From positions 1 through 19,482 of the forward strand of contig CAMYNE010000036.1 in assembly GCA_947259675.1 (NCBI GenBank): a DNA stretch of 19,482 nt, given 5' to 3'. A model generated the notes under the pieces. That model was not told the DNA's origin. It did not search any database and saw only the letters and a program-made list of their open reading frames with translations. The position numbers were made by a program, and so were the translations under genes. Positions 12,976-19,482 of this stretch are shown piece after piece (the first letter of the stretch is position 1; each line of letters begins with the position of its first letter). The DNA is from an uncultured Pirellulaceae bacterium. GTDB taxonomy: Bacteria; Planctomycetota; Planctomycetia; Pirellulales; Pirellulaceae.

Positions 12976-14940
12976 ATGAATCAGCCAGGAAAAATACTTC
13001 GAACCACATGCACTCGCGATTGTCCAGACGCCTGTGGAATTATCGCCACGGTTGAAGGTAATCGAGTGTTACGTATTCAAGGCGATCCCGATCATCCTGT
13101 CACGCAGGGATTTTTGTGCAAACGCACCAGCCGATATCTAAAACGACAGTATGATCCCAGTCGCATCACCCAGCCGATGATTCGTCGCTCCAAAAAGGCG
13201 GATCGGGAATGGGAAACCGTCTCGCTCGACGTCGCTCTCGATTTTGCCGCCGAACAACTGCTGCACTTTCGAGAAAAGTATGGTCCCGCCTCGATCATGA
13301 ACTACAGGTGCGGTGGTTCGATGGGGCTCATGAAATTAACCACCGATTATTTCTTTCAGGAATTCGGACCGGTTACGATCAAGTCCGGCGACATTTGTGC
13401 AGGTGCCGGGGACGCGGCACAAGAAAAGGATTTTGGCATCGTTGATAGTCACGATGCAGGAGACCTAATCAATTCAAAAACGATTATCATTTGGGGCAAA
13501 AACGTCTACTGCAGTCACGTTCATCTTCTACCCATTCTCAAAAAGGCGAAATCACAGGGCACGCGGTTGGTTTTGATTGATCCGGTTCAACACCGAACAG
13601 CGAGCCTCTGCGATGACTACGTTCAAATTCGCCCTGGCGGTGACGCAGCACTGGCCTTTGGGCTGGCGAGATGGCTGTTGGATCGCGGCCGACTGGACGC
13701 CAATGCCGCCGACTATTGCGATCACTGCGATGAATATCGCGCGTTGCTATTGTCTAAATCGGTTGGTGAATGGGCACAGTCGGCGGGCGTCACTGTCGAG
13801 GAACTCGAAAGACTTGCCAATTTTTATTCGCAAGGACCATCTGCGATCCTGGTTGGGTGGGGAATGCAGCGTCGACAATACGGTTCGGCCAGCATTCGAG
13901 CGATCGATGCACTGGCGGCCGTCAGTGGCAATCTTGGAGTCGGCGGTGGTGGTGTTTCGTTTTATTTCCCACGGCGGTCTGCGTTTGATACTTCGTTTGT
14001 TGATTCCTCTCTTGCTCCCAGGTCGATTCCGGAACCACTGCTTGGTCCGGGAATTGAGTCTGCACGAAATCCTCGTATTGAAATGGTTTGGGTGTCGGCC
14101 GGTAACCCCGTGGCGATGATTCCTGAATCCAGGACTATCCAACGATGCTTGATGGATCGCTTTACAGTCGTTGTTGATTGTTTCATGACCGACACCGCTC
14201 AGTGTGCGGATATATTTCTTCCGACGACAACAATGTTGGAAGACGATGATATCGTCGGGGCCTACGGTCACCATTGGCTCAACGAAGTTCGACCAGTCGT
14301 CGGACCTCCTGAAGGAGTCCATACCGATTACGAGATCATTCAACGAATGGCACGGCGCGTTGGCTTGGAGGGCTGGTTCAAAGATGACACCGAATCCTGG
14401 AAACGACGCTTGTTTGCCGATCTGGAGAAACAAGGATTCTCGCTGGAACAGTTGCAATCAGCGCCGATCAAGAATCCAACCGCAAAACAGGTACTTTTTG
14501 CCGATCGCAAGTTTCCAACGGCTTCTGGCAAGGTCAACTTGATATGCCATTACGATCCGCCAACGACGAGAATAAACGATGCGTTTCCGTTGCAGTTGAT
14601 GGCCATCTCAACCGACGAAGCTCAAGCGTCTCAGTGGCAGCCCGAAACACAACTTGGCCCAGCTCCCGTGACTGTTCATCCAGATGCAGCCGAGGGGTTA
14701 AACGAAGGCGAGATTGTCCTGCTCGCTTCCGAGCTTGATACGATTGAGGTTCAACTTGTATTCGATTCAAATCAAAGAACTGATATCGCAATCATGAAAA
14801 AAGGGGGCTGGTTATCCGCTGGTCGTTGCCCAAACGTATTGACGCGAGCTGAATTGACCGATGATGGCGAGTGTGCGGTCTATTACGAAACGGCTGTACG
14901 ATTGTTTCAAGCTGCGAATAAGATGACTCAGGTTGTTTGA
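12976..14940 (+). CDS. molybdopterin-dependent oxidoreductase (DMSO reductase / formate dehydrogenase-like family)
   Basis: A 654-residue catalytic-subunit-like protein. The N-terminal [4Fe-4S] motif is C12-x3-C16-x3-C20-x27-C48 (CTRDCPDACG ... GFLCKR). Molybdopterin-binding regions follow: YGPASIMNYRCGGSMG (about 102-117), SGDICAGAGDAAQ (137-149, with C141 near the usual metal-ligand region), IIIWGKNVYCSH and LVLIDPVQHRTA. WVSAGNPVAMIPES and FLPTTTMLEDDDIVG are typical of the family, and the C-terminal dinucleotide-binding domain covers about 510-640. No twin-arginine signal is present, so it is probably cytoplasmic. The substrate cannot be assigned; formate or a polysulfide/S-oxide are options. 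No electron-transfer or membrane subunit adjoins it, which is usual for the stand-alone planctomycete and actinobacterial forms. ATG 12976 is preferred to GTG 12970. Repeat copy B lies just downstream. Confidence 0.9.
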   Translation: MNQPGKILRTTCTRDCPDACGIIATVEGNRVLRIQGDPDHPVTQGFLCKRTSRYLKRQYDPSRITQPMIRRSKKADREWETVSLDVALDFAAEQLLHFREKYGPASIMNYRCGGSMGLMKLTTDYFFQEFGPVTIKSGDICAGAGDAAQEKDFGIVDSHDAGDLINSKTIIIWGKNVYCSHVHLLPILKKAKSQGTRLVLIDPVQHRTASLCDDYVQIRPGGDAALAFGLARWLLDRGRLDANAADYCDHCDEYRALLLSKSVGEWAQSAGVTVEELERLANFYSQGPSAILVGWGMQRRQYGSASIRAIDALAAVSGNLGVGGGGVSFYFPRRSAFDTSFVDSSLAPRSIPEPLLGPGIESARNPRIEMVWVSAGNPVAMIPESRTIQRCLMDRFTVVVDCFMTDTAQCADIFLPTTTMLEDDDIVGAYGHHWLNEVRPVVGPPEGVHTDYEIIQRMARRVGLEGWFKDDTESWKRRLFADLEKQGFSLEQLQSAPIKNPTAKQVLFADRKFPTASGKVNLICHYDPPTTRINDAFPLQLMAISTDEAQASQWQPETQLGPAPVTVHPDAAEGLNEGEIVLLASELDTIEVQLVFDSNQRTDIAIMKKGGWLSAGRCPNVLTRAELTDDGECAVYYETAVRLFQAANKMTQVV

Positions 14941-14970
14941 GGACAGCCGCGGAGCGACGGCATTTCGCTT

Positions 14971-15069
14971 ATTGACGACAAGATTGATATGCGCGTCGTT
15001 TAACCGCGTGGGCAACGCCCCGCGCGTTTCAACCGGCAAAACGCGGCCCGTTGAGCGCGCGGTTAAACG
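14971..15069. repeat. REP/MITE-like palindromic repeat, copy B
   Basis: The core 14998-15068 (71 bp) is bounded by GTTTAACCGCG and its exact complement CGCGGTTAAAC. The inner arms (around CAACGCCCCGCGCGTTT and AAAACGCGGCCCGTTG) are mostly complementary around a short CAACCGGC loop. It matches copy A in the same orientation and shares the AAGATTGAT left flank. It lies between the molybdopterin oxidoreductase stop and the promoter of the VWA operon. Confidence 0.88.
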
Positions 15070-15097
15070 ACGGAGGCTCGGGAACGGAATGCAATCG

Positions 15098-15126
15098 TTG
15101 ACGCAGTTTTTTACCGATCCTAGAAT
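15098..15126 (+). promoter_or_regulatory. sigma70-type promoter for the VWA/Tol-like operon
   Basis: TTGACG (15098-15103) and TAGAAT (15121-15126) are separated by exactly 17 bp; each matches five of six consensus bases. The ATG at 15160 is 33 bp beyond the -10, leaving a short leader. It starts 29 bp after the end of repeat copy B. Confidence 0.65.
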
Positions 15127-15159
15127 GATGTATGGGCAACTCAATCTCGCGTCACATAC

Positions 15160-16176
15160 ATGACTAAGCCAACATCCAACTCGGGAATACCGGTGACGCT
15201 TTCTTCCCCGACCGCCGACTCGGTGCCGATTCCCAACGAACAGCTGGTACCTAATCGAAGACTCCCCGCTTGGCTGCTTTCGTTTCTGCTTCACACGATC
15301 TTGTTCACTGTCATAATGCTGACGGCTCGAACAGTGAGTAACGGCGCTGCGGAAACAGAAAACCGCAACGTCGGAATCGTTTTGGTCGAAGCCCAATCGG
15401 AGAAAACAGAATATCTTTCCGAAGGAGAAGTCGCAGAATCAACCAGTTCAAGCACACCTGTTGCCAGTCCGCCTCCCCTGCCAACCGAGCAAGAGCTTCC
15501 GCCGGATCTACCCGGACTTGCATCCTCATCTACAACCATCACCGGCGTGGGTGATGAGCTGATGGAATCGCTTAACGGTGCGGAAGGCCTGATTGAGGGT
15601 GTTGCCACGACTGGTAACATCGGCGGCAAAGTTACGATCGAAGTCTTTGGTGTGAAGGGAACGGGATCGAGATTCGTCTATGTCTTTGATCGTTCTGCCA
15701 GCATGAGCGGCTACAACAATAAACCGCTTCGCGCCGCCAAAAAACAGTTGCTTGCCAGCCTGAATTCCCTGGGAAAGAATCACCAGTTTCAGATCATATT
15801 TTACAACGACACAACAAGAGTTTTTAAACCGGATCCTGGCGCCGCTGAAATGATGCCCGCCGACGACCGCATCAAGCGTCAGGCTACCCGTTTTGTCGAG
15901 TCGATTCAGGCGGACCGAGGTACCGATCACTTAAACGCCCTGCACCTCGCCCTCAGCTTGGCACCGGACGTAATATTCCTTTTGACGGATGCCGAAGGTG
16001 GATTCACTCGCGGCGAGCTTTTGAAAGTCTCTCAATGGAATCGTTCAGCAGCCGTGATCAACGCGATCGAATTTGGTGTTGGCAGCGGACCAGGGAGCGA
16101 TCGTTCGTTACAACAGCTCGCCAGGGAGCACGGTGGAACATACGTCTACAAAAACATATTGACGCTGAGTGATTAA
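15160..16176 (+). CDS. membrane-anchored VWA-domain protein of an envelope TolQR/ExbBD-like cluster
   Basis: A 338-residue protein with TonB/TolA-like layout in its first half. It has a cytoplasmic N-terminus (about 1-35), a single membrane helix (LPAWLLSFLLHTILFTVIML, 35-54) and a Pro/Ser/Glu-rich periplasmic linker (about 80-125). The C-terminal von Willebrand A domain (about 158-338) carries the metal-binding MIDAS motif D177-R-S179-A-S181 in FVYVFDRSASMSG. The second MIDAS threonine is probably in DRGTDHLNAL, and the Asp is in VIFLLTDAEGG. In known systems TonB and TolA couple ExbBD or TolQR motors to the cell envelope. Here a VWA domain replaces the usual C-terminal domain, so a metal-dependent ligand in the periplasm is inferred. 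It heads the operon, preceded by a good promoter. The stop TAA is followed by the TPR gene. Confidence 0.85.
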   Translation: MTKPTSNSGIPVTLSSPTADSVPIPNEQLVPNRRLPAWLLSFLLHTILFTVIMLTARTVSNGAAETENRNVGIVLVEAQSEKTEYLSEGEVAESTSSSTPVASPPPLPTEQELPPDLPGLASSSTTITGVGDELMESLNGAEGLIEGVATTGNIGGKVTIEVFGVKGTGSRFVYVFDRSASMSGYNNKPLRAAKKQLLASLNSLGKNHQFQIIFYNDTTRVFKPDPGAAEMMPADDRIKRQATRFVESIQADRGTDHLNALHLALSLAPDVIFLLTDAEGGFTRGELLKVSQWNRSAAVINAIEFGVGSGPGSDRSLQQLAREHGGTYVYKNILTLSD

Positions 16177-16251
16177 CAGTATGAGTAAGAACCACCGCCG
16201 TAGTTTGCGCAATGTTCGTAGTACAGGCTTTATCTGATCCGTAACGGGCTG

Positions 16252-17238
16252 GTGTTGATGGTTCTCGGATGGTTATTTGCTACGGGCGCTCAGGCACAAG
16301 ACACAGTCATCACGCGTGGCGACGACTCTGGAAAAACGGCAAAACGCCGCGGCGAAATTGTGGCGTGGAAAGGCACAGCCCTTTCACTCAAAAGCGGTGC
16401 CCGCACGCGGGAAATTGCCAACGACCGCATCGTCCAAATCGAAACCGATTGGAGCACCGAATACGCGACGGGAAAGAGTCTGAGTGCAAAGCGGAAATTT
16501 GCGGAAGCCATCGCGAGCTTTCGCAAGGCACTTAACATCGAACAACGGGATTGGGCCAAGACAATCGTCCGAGCCGAATTGATTAAAGCCTATTCTGCGG
16601 CCGAGCAAGACCGCTCGGCCATCGAGGAATTTGGCTCCATCATCGCGAGTGATCCGCAAACTCGTTTCATGAACTTGATCCCCTTGGCTTGGGCAGGGTC
16701 CGTGGGGGCTGCCGACATCAGGAATTACACCGAGAGTTGGCTCGCTGCGAACGAACCGGTCTTACAGCTGATTGCAGCAAGTTGGCACTTGGGCGGCCCC
16801 AAACGATCTGACGCGATCCAGGTTTTGAAGAAACTAGCGAACGACTTTGAACCTCGGATTGCTAATCTTGCCGCCGCTCAACTTTGGCGCACCGAACTGA
16901 CCAACGTCAAAGTGGACCAACTGGAAAAATGGAAACAACGAATCAAGCAAATGCCCAAAGAGCTGCGAGCCGGTCCCTATTTTGTGTTGGGCTCGGCCCA
17001 GACGCAGTTGAAAATGACGGACCAAGCTGCAATCAACTTCATGCGCGTCCCGATTCTCTATCCACAGCATCCCAACCTTGCCGCTGCCTCGTTGTATAAG
17101 TGCGGCAACTTAATGCACAATGAGCAGCGTACCGAAGAGGCAAAGACGATTTGGAACGAGTTACTGAATGATTACCCAAATACGGTTTGGGCATCTCAAA
17201 TTGACAATGCCCTGCTGCAATCATCAAAAAATAACTGA
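16252..17238 (+). CDS. secreted TPR-repeat protein of the envelope cluster
   Basis: About 328 residues. The signal peptide core LMVLGWLFATGAQA is cleaved before QDTV. An SHD1/Sm-like beta segment follows (RRGEIVAWKGTALSLKSGA, REIANDRIVQIETDW). TPR-type helical pairs follow, seen at about 60-125 (SAKRKFAEAIASFRKALNI, AELIKAYSAAEQDRSAIEEFGSII). A second set is near the end (ASLYKCGNLMHNEQRTEEAKTIWNELLNDYPN). It probably acts as a periplasmic scaffold for the neighbouring motor and VWA protein. The start is doubtful: GTG 16252 gives a signal peptide with no positive charge at its N-terminus. CTG 16234 (MIRNGLVLM) would give one. A basic leader MSKNHRRSLRNVRST starting at ATG 16181 lies in another frame. 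The gene ends 15 bp before the TolQ/ExbB-like gene. Confidence 0.8.
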   Translation: MLMVLGWLFATGAQAQDTVITRGDDSGKTAKRRGEIVAWKGTALSLKSGARTREIANDRIVQIETDWSTEYATGKSLSAKRKFAEAIASFRKALNIEQRDWAKTIVRAELIKAYSAAEQDRSAIEEFGSIIASDPQTRFMNLIPLAWAGSVGAADIRNYTESWLAANEPVLQLIAASWHLGGPKRSDAIQVLKKLANDFEPRIANLAAAQLWRTELTNVKVDQLEKWKQRIKQMPKELRAGPYFVLGSAQTQLKMTDQAAINFMRVPILYPQHPNLAAASLYKCGNLMHNEQRTEEAKTIWNELLNDYPNTVWASQIDNALLQSSKNN

Positions 17239-17253
17239 GCTACGGAAACGAAA

Positions 17254-18015
17254 ATGCGCAACAGATTTCAAATTGGGACTGCCGTACCTGGACTCGCCGC
17301 GAGCATGGTGGCGGTTGGCCTAATCCTTACTCCTGCTACCATATTTGCGCAAACCGATACTGCCGCAGAACCAGAAACGCCAAACGGTTTTTTCAGCATC
17401 GTCTTTTCTGGTGGAATTGTCGGTGCAGTCATGATATTGATTCTGCTGTTATTGTCGGTCACAGCGGCCTATTTGATCTTTGACCATCTAATGACGATTC
17501 GCCGAAAAGACCTGATGCCCGAAGGACTGGGTGAACAAGTTCGTCAATCACTGCTTTCTGGCGACGTCAAAGGTGCCCAAGACGCGTGCAACGCCCGACC
17601 GAGTTTCCTTGGCTTTGTTTTGATGCACGGAATCTCGGAACTCGAGTTTGGCTGGACTTCAGTCGAAAAATCGCTGGAAGACGCGTTGGCCGAACAGTCT
17701 GCGAGACTATTTCGAAAAATCGAATATCTGTCGGTGATCGGAAACATCGCCCCAATGGTCGGATTACTGGGAACGGTGATTGGGATGATTGTCGCCTTTC
17801 AATCGGTTGCCGCGACCCAGGGAACCGCCAGCGCACCGCAGTTGGCAACCGGAATTTACCAGGCGTTAGTCACGACCGTTGGTGGTTTGATCGTGGCGAT
17901 TCCCTCGATCGGTGCTTTTGCCATTTTTCGAAACCGAATCGACCAGTTCGTCGCCGAAGCGGCCTACATGGCCCAGCATGTGTTCGCACCGTTACGGCGC
18001 AAAGCGAAGAAGTAG
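17254..18015 (+). CDS. MotA/TolQ/ExbB proton channel family protein
   Basis: A 253-residue inner-membrane motor subunit. A signal-like hydrophobic N-terminus (about 12-32, ending IFAQ) precedes the first conserved membrane helix (about 48-75, FSGGIVGAVMILILLLLSVTAAYLIF). A cytoplasmic segment with helices (RQSLLSGDVKGAQDAC, SVEKSLEDALAEQSARLFRKIEYLSVI) follows. Then come helices 2 (IAPMVGLLGTVIGMIVAFQSV, about 165-185) and 3 (ATGIYQALVTTVGGLIVAIPSIGAFAIF, about 195-222). MVGLLGTVIGMI and GIYQALVTTVGGL are the family signatures lining the proton path. With the two TolR/ExbD-like proteins it would form a proton-driven pump complex that energises the VWA and TPR partners. The extra N-terminal signal-like segment is common in planctomycete homologues. 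Confidence 0.93.
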   Translation: MRNRFQIGTAVPGLAASMVAVGLILTPATIFAQTDTAAEPETPNGFFSIVFSGGIVGAVMILILLLLSVTAAYLIFDHLMTIRRKDLMPEGLGEQVRQSLLSGDVKGAQDACNARPSFLGFVLMHGISELEFGWTSVEKSLEDALAEQSARLFRKIEYLSVIGNIAPMVGLLGTVIGMIVAFQSVAATQGTASAPQLATGIYQALVTTVGGLIVAIPSIGAFAIFRNRIDQFVAEAAYMAQHVFAPLRRKAKK

Positions 18016-18051
18016 TTGCAAATAAACTAGAAAGGCCGTCAAAAAAAATCA

Positions 18052-18477
18052 ATGCGATCACCGCAGTACAAATCGAATCGTCGCTACGGATTCAATATGA
18101 CTCCGATGATTGACGTCGTATTTTTGCTGATCATTTTCTTTCTCGTCAGCAGCCACCTGGCCCGCCAGGAAACGCAACTGGAGCTGGCACTGCCGACTGC
18201 CAAATCGGGTGAGGACGATCTTGATCAGGAGACGCCCCGCGTCACCATCAACGTCAAACCGGATGGCACGATGTGGCTGGCGGGTCGAATCGTAAGACGC
18301 GAAGAGTTAACACAGAAACTACGAGCGGTCGCAAAAGAAAAACAGAACGCCAACGTCAAAGTCCGCATTCGTGGCAGTAAACAAGCCGCCTACGCCAGCA
18401 TTGAACCGATCATGATCGCCTGCACCAAATCGGGAATTTGGCAGGTCGACTACGCTGTTTATGGCGAGGAGGACTGA
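18052..18477 (+). CDS. ExbD/TolR-type biopolymer transport protein (first copy)
   Basis: A 141-residue ExbD/TolR homologue. A short basic cytoplasmic N-terminus (SPQYKSNRRYGFN) is followed by the single membrane helix MTPMIDVVFLLIIFFLVSSH (16-35). D21 is the proton-carrying Asp, equivalent to ExbD D25. The periplasmic domain (about 45-141) has the family's alternating strands and ends KSGIWQVDYAV. It probably pairs with the TolQ/ExbB-like protein encoded 36 bp upstream. ATG 18052 lacks a well-spaced Shine-Dalgarno. The stop is 2 nt before the GTG of the second copy. The two TolR-like proteins differ enough not to be recent duplicates. Confidence 0.93.
   Translation: MRSPQYKSNRRYGFNMTPMIDVVFLLIIFFLVSSHLARQETQLELALPTAKSGEDDLDQETPRVTINVKPDGTMWLAGRIVRREELTQKLRAVAKEKQNANVKVRIRGSKQAAYASIEPIMIACTKSGIWQVDYAVYGEED
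18466..18472 (+). promoter_or_regulatory. ribosome binding site for the GTG start of the second ExbD/TolR gene
   Basis: GAGGAGG lies 7 nt before GTG 18480, inside the end of the preceding gene. It selects GTG 18480 over any in-frame start farther upstream. Confidence 0.75.
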
Positions 18478-18479
18478 TT

Positions 18480-18941
18480 GTGCGACGACCCAGCCCACTC
18501 ATTCGACGGGGCGGCGAAACCGACATGAACTCAACCATGACGCCGATGATCGACGTGGTGTTTTTATTGCTGGTGTTTTTTGTCTGGACCGCCAGTTTTC
18601 AAATCATTGAAAAGATTCTGCCCAGTCAAATGTTCTCCCAAATGGGAGCCGATCCGGTTGAACAAGTAGACCCGCTTCCCGAGCAGGATTTTGACAACAT
18701 CGTCGTGCGCATAGGCTATGACGGCTCAGCACCGACTTGGTCAATCAATGGCACGGTCGTTGCCTCGTTAGACCAAGTTCAAGCCCATTTGACGGCCGTT
18801 GCCGGCATCAAAGACGATGCCCCCGTCATTCTTGATCCTGATGGAATTGTTCCGTTGGGTTATGTGATTCAGGCCTATGATGTTGCCAAAATTGTTGGTT
18901 TCCAAAAAATCTCTTTTGCAGTTAACCCGTCCAAGGATTGA
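18480..18941 (+). CDS. ExbD/TolR-type biopolymer transport protein (second copy)
   Basis: 153 residues from GTG 18480. A basic N-terminus (RRPSPLIRRGGETD) leads into MTPMIDVVFLLLVFFVWTAS (20-39), with the proton-carrying D25. The periplasmic domain is longer than in the first copy and starts with ILPSQMFSQMGADPVEQ. It contains DNIVVRIGYDGSAPTWSING and ends GFQKISFAVNP. A motor with two different ExbD/TolR subunits would be heteromeric, as in several planctomycete and MotA-TolQ-ExbBDD systems. It is separated from the first copy by 2 nt, so translation is probably coupled. A 78-105 bp stretch follows before the next gene. Confidence 0.92.
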   Translation: MRRPSPLIRRGGETDMNSTMTPMIDVVFLLLVFFVWTASFQIIEKILPSQMFSQMGADPVEQVDPLPEQDFDNIVVRIGYDGSAPTWSINGTVVASLDQVQAHLTAVAGIKDDAPVILDPDGIVPLGYVIQAYDVAKIVGFQKISFAVNPSKD

Positions 18942-19062
18942 GAAACTGGTTCCATGGGGCAAGAAAATAGGGCAAGTCATTCTAAGCTCGGAATTCCGCG
19001 ACGCGGCATAACATGGAGAATGAACCGGTTGTTTGCTGGAAGAGAGTCGTTCGAGCACATTA

Positions 19063-19148
19063 GTCATTCTGAGGGAGCCTCAGCGACCGAAGAATCTCAC
19101 TTAGAAATACGAGAGATCCTTCAGTCGCCTAGGCTCCTTCAGGATGAC
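19063..19148. repeat. 36-bp imperfect inverted repeat of a dispersed intergenic family
   Basis: Arms 19063-19098 and 19113-19148 match at about 30 of 36 positions when one is reverse-complemented, around a 14-nt loop. The outer ends are GTCATTCTGAG and CTTCAGGATGAC. The pattern GTCATYCTGAG...GAAGAATCTC resembles repeats that I recall from many planctomycete and other marine genomes. Here it directly precedes, and on one start choice lies inside, the next coding region. Confidence 0.8.
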
Positions 19149-19482
19149 TTGACCGCCCAGCGATTAAAAGGGCTCTATATTCTGCTGCTCGCATTCCTTT
19201 TCGGCTGGTCACCCGCTCAGATTTCAGCGCAATCCGATTCCGAAATCACGAAATTTGCACAAGGACTCCGGACACGTCGGCTGTTTGATCTTGCCGAATC
19301 GTATTGCCGGGAAGGGCTCAACAATCGTGAACTGGATCCGACGACCAAGACTTCGTTAACGTTGGAGCTGATTCGAACGCAAACGTCGCGAGCCGCTGTC
19401 TCCAGCGGTGCTCAACGAATCCAATCCTGGGCGGCCGCGAAACAAACCGCTGAAGACTTCATGGTCACCCACCGTTCACACC
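19149..19482 (+). CDS. secreted helical protein of the envelope operon, N-terminal part (partial)
   Basis: The open frame reaches the window end. From TTG 19149 the product starts TAQRLKGLYILLLAFLFGWS, a normal signal peptide with a basic n-region. Cleavage is likely after ISA-Q. The mature part is helical, with TPR-like pairs (LRTRRLFDLAESYCREGLNN, TTKTSLTLELIRTQTSRAAV). AGGA at 19141-19144, the last bases of the palindromic repeat, would serve as ribosome binding site. The alternative ATG 19020 would add 43 residues translated mostly from the repeat, so TTG is preferred. Position and signal peptide suggest it belongs to the VWA/TolQR operon as a larger periplasmic partner. Identity beyond helical repeats cannot be read from this fragment. 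Confidence 0.65.
   Translation, partial: MTAQRLKGLYILLLAFLFGWSPAQISAQSDSEITKFAQGLRTRRLFDLAESYCREGLNNRELDPTTKTSLTLELIRTQTSRAAVSSGAQRIQSWAAAKQTAEDFMVTHRSH

Noticed and set aside
13747..14457. Minus-strand open frame of 236 codons
   Set aside because: It lies wholly inside the molybdopterin oxidoreductase gene, whose sequence is well conserved; the antisense product is Arg-rich and without domains.
14942..14961. Short motif CAGCCGCGGAGCGACGG after the molybdopterin oxidoreductase stop
   Set aside because: It resembles a short sequence that I recall from planctomycete intergenic regions, but only one copy is present here and there is no structure to support a feature call.
16181..16237. An independent 18-codon gene at 16181
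   Set aside because: It is too short and its sequence looks like the basic start of a signal peptide; it is discussed as a possible leader of the TPR gene instead.
1..19482. CRISPR array, tRNA, rRNA, integrase, phage or toxin-antitoxin genes
   Set aside because: None was recognised on either strand. The repeats present are palindromic single elements without regular spacers.

Overview
The window looks like a chromosomal piece of a planctomycete, probably near the Pirellulaceae. This is inferred from the Cys-rich lipoprotein at 3328-3879, the PEP-CTERM protein at 12011-12811, the VWA/TolQ/TolR envelope cluster at 15160-18941, alternative start codons, and several palindromic intergenic repeats. 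No phage, transposase, tRNA, rRNA or CRISPR was seen.

Layout. 1-1154: start of a TrkH-type potassium transporter (minus, cut by the window edge), divergent from a 3-methyladenine DNA glycosylase. 1213-3879: a four-helix membrane protein and two small lipoproteins that may be diverged paralogues (all minus), then a Cys-rich lipoprotein (plus). 3989-4618: a HIT-family hydrolase and a Trm112-like gene whose frame is broken by one missing base. 4873-5901: an unrecognised secreted protein with a regular CX3C array and a coiled coil, ended by a strong terminator. 6040-7367 (minus): bioD followed by an AhpD-like gene. 7429-9382: aguB and aguA, overlapping by 8 nt, which turn agmatine into putrescine. 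9410-11446: a GNAT remnant, a methyltransferase, a hotdog thioesterase, a long palindromic repeat and a 5' fragment of hemH. 11506-14940: a small conserved-looking protein, the PEP-CTERM protein and a stand-alone molybdopterin oxidoreductase. 15160-19482: a co-directional envelope operon of a membrane-anchored VWA protein, a TPR protein, a TolQ/ExbB homologue, two TolR/ExbD homologues and the start of a further secreted protein.

Most notable signal. The AhpD-like gene at 6040-6596 has an in-frame TGA exactly where the second redox cysteine of its CxxC motif should be. It is followed at the expected distance by a hairpin with a GGUC apical loop, resembling a bacterial SECIS. This points to a selenocysteine (CxxU) AhpD-like peroxidase-related protein. 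The same gene also carries a 23-bp tandem duplication that shifts the frame, so the copy as sequenced is either recently inactivated or mis-assembled.

The window has an unusual number of broken or shortened genes: the AhpD-like duplication, the Trm112 one-base loss, the hemH remnant, the 5'-truncated GNAT gene, and possibly the TPR leader. Two of them lie against palindromic repeats, which suggests repeat-associated decay. Sequence error has to be excluded for the small indels.
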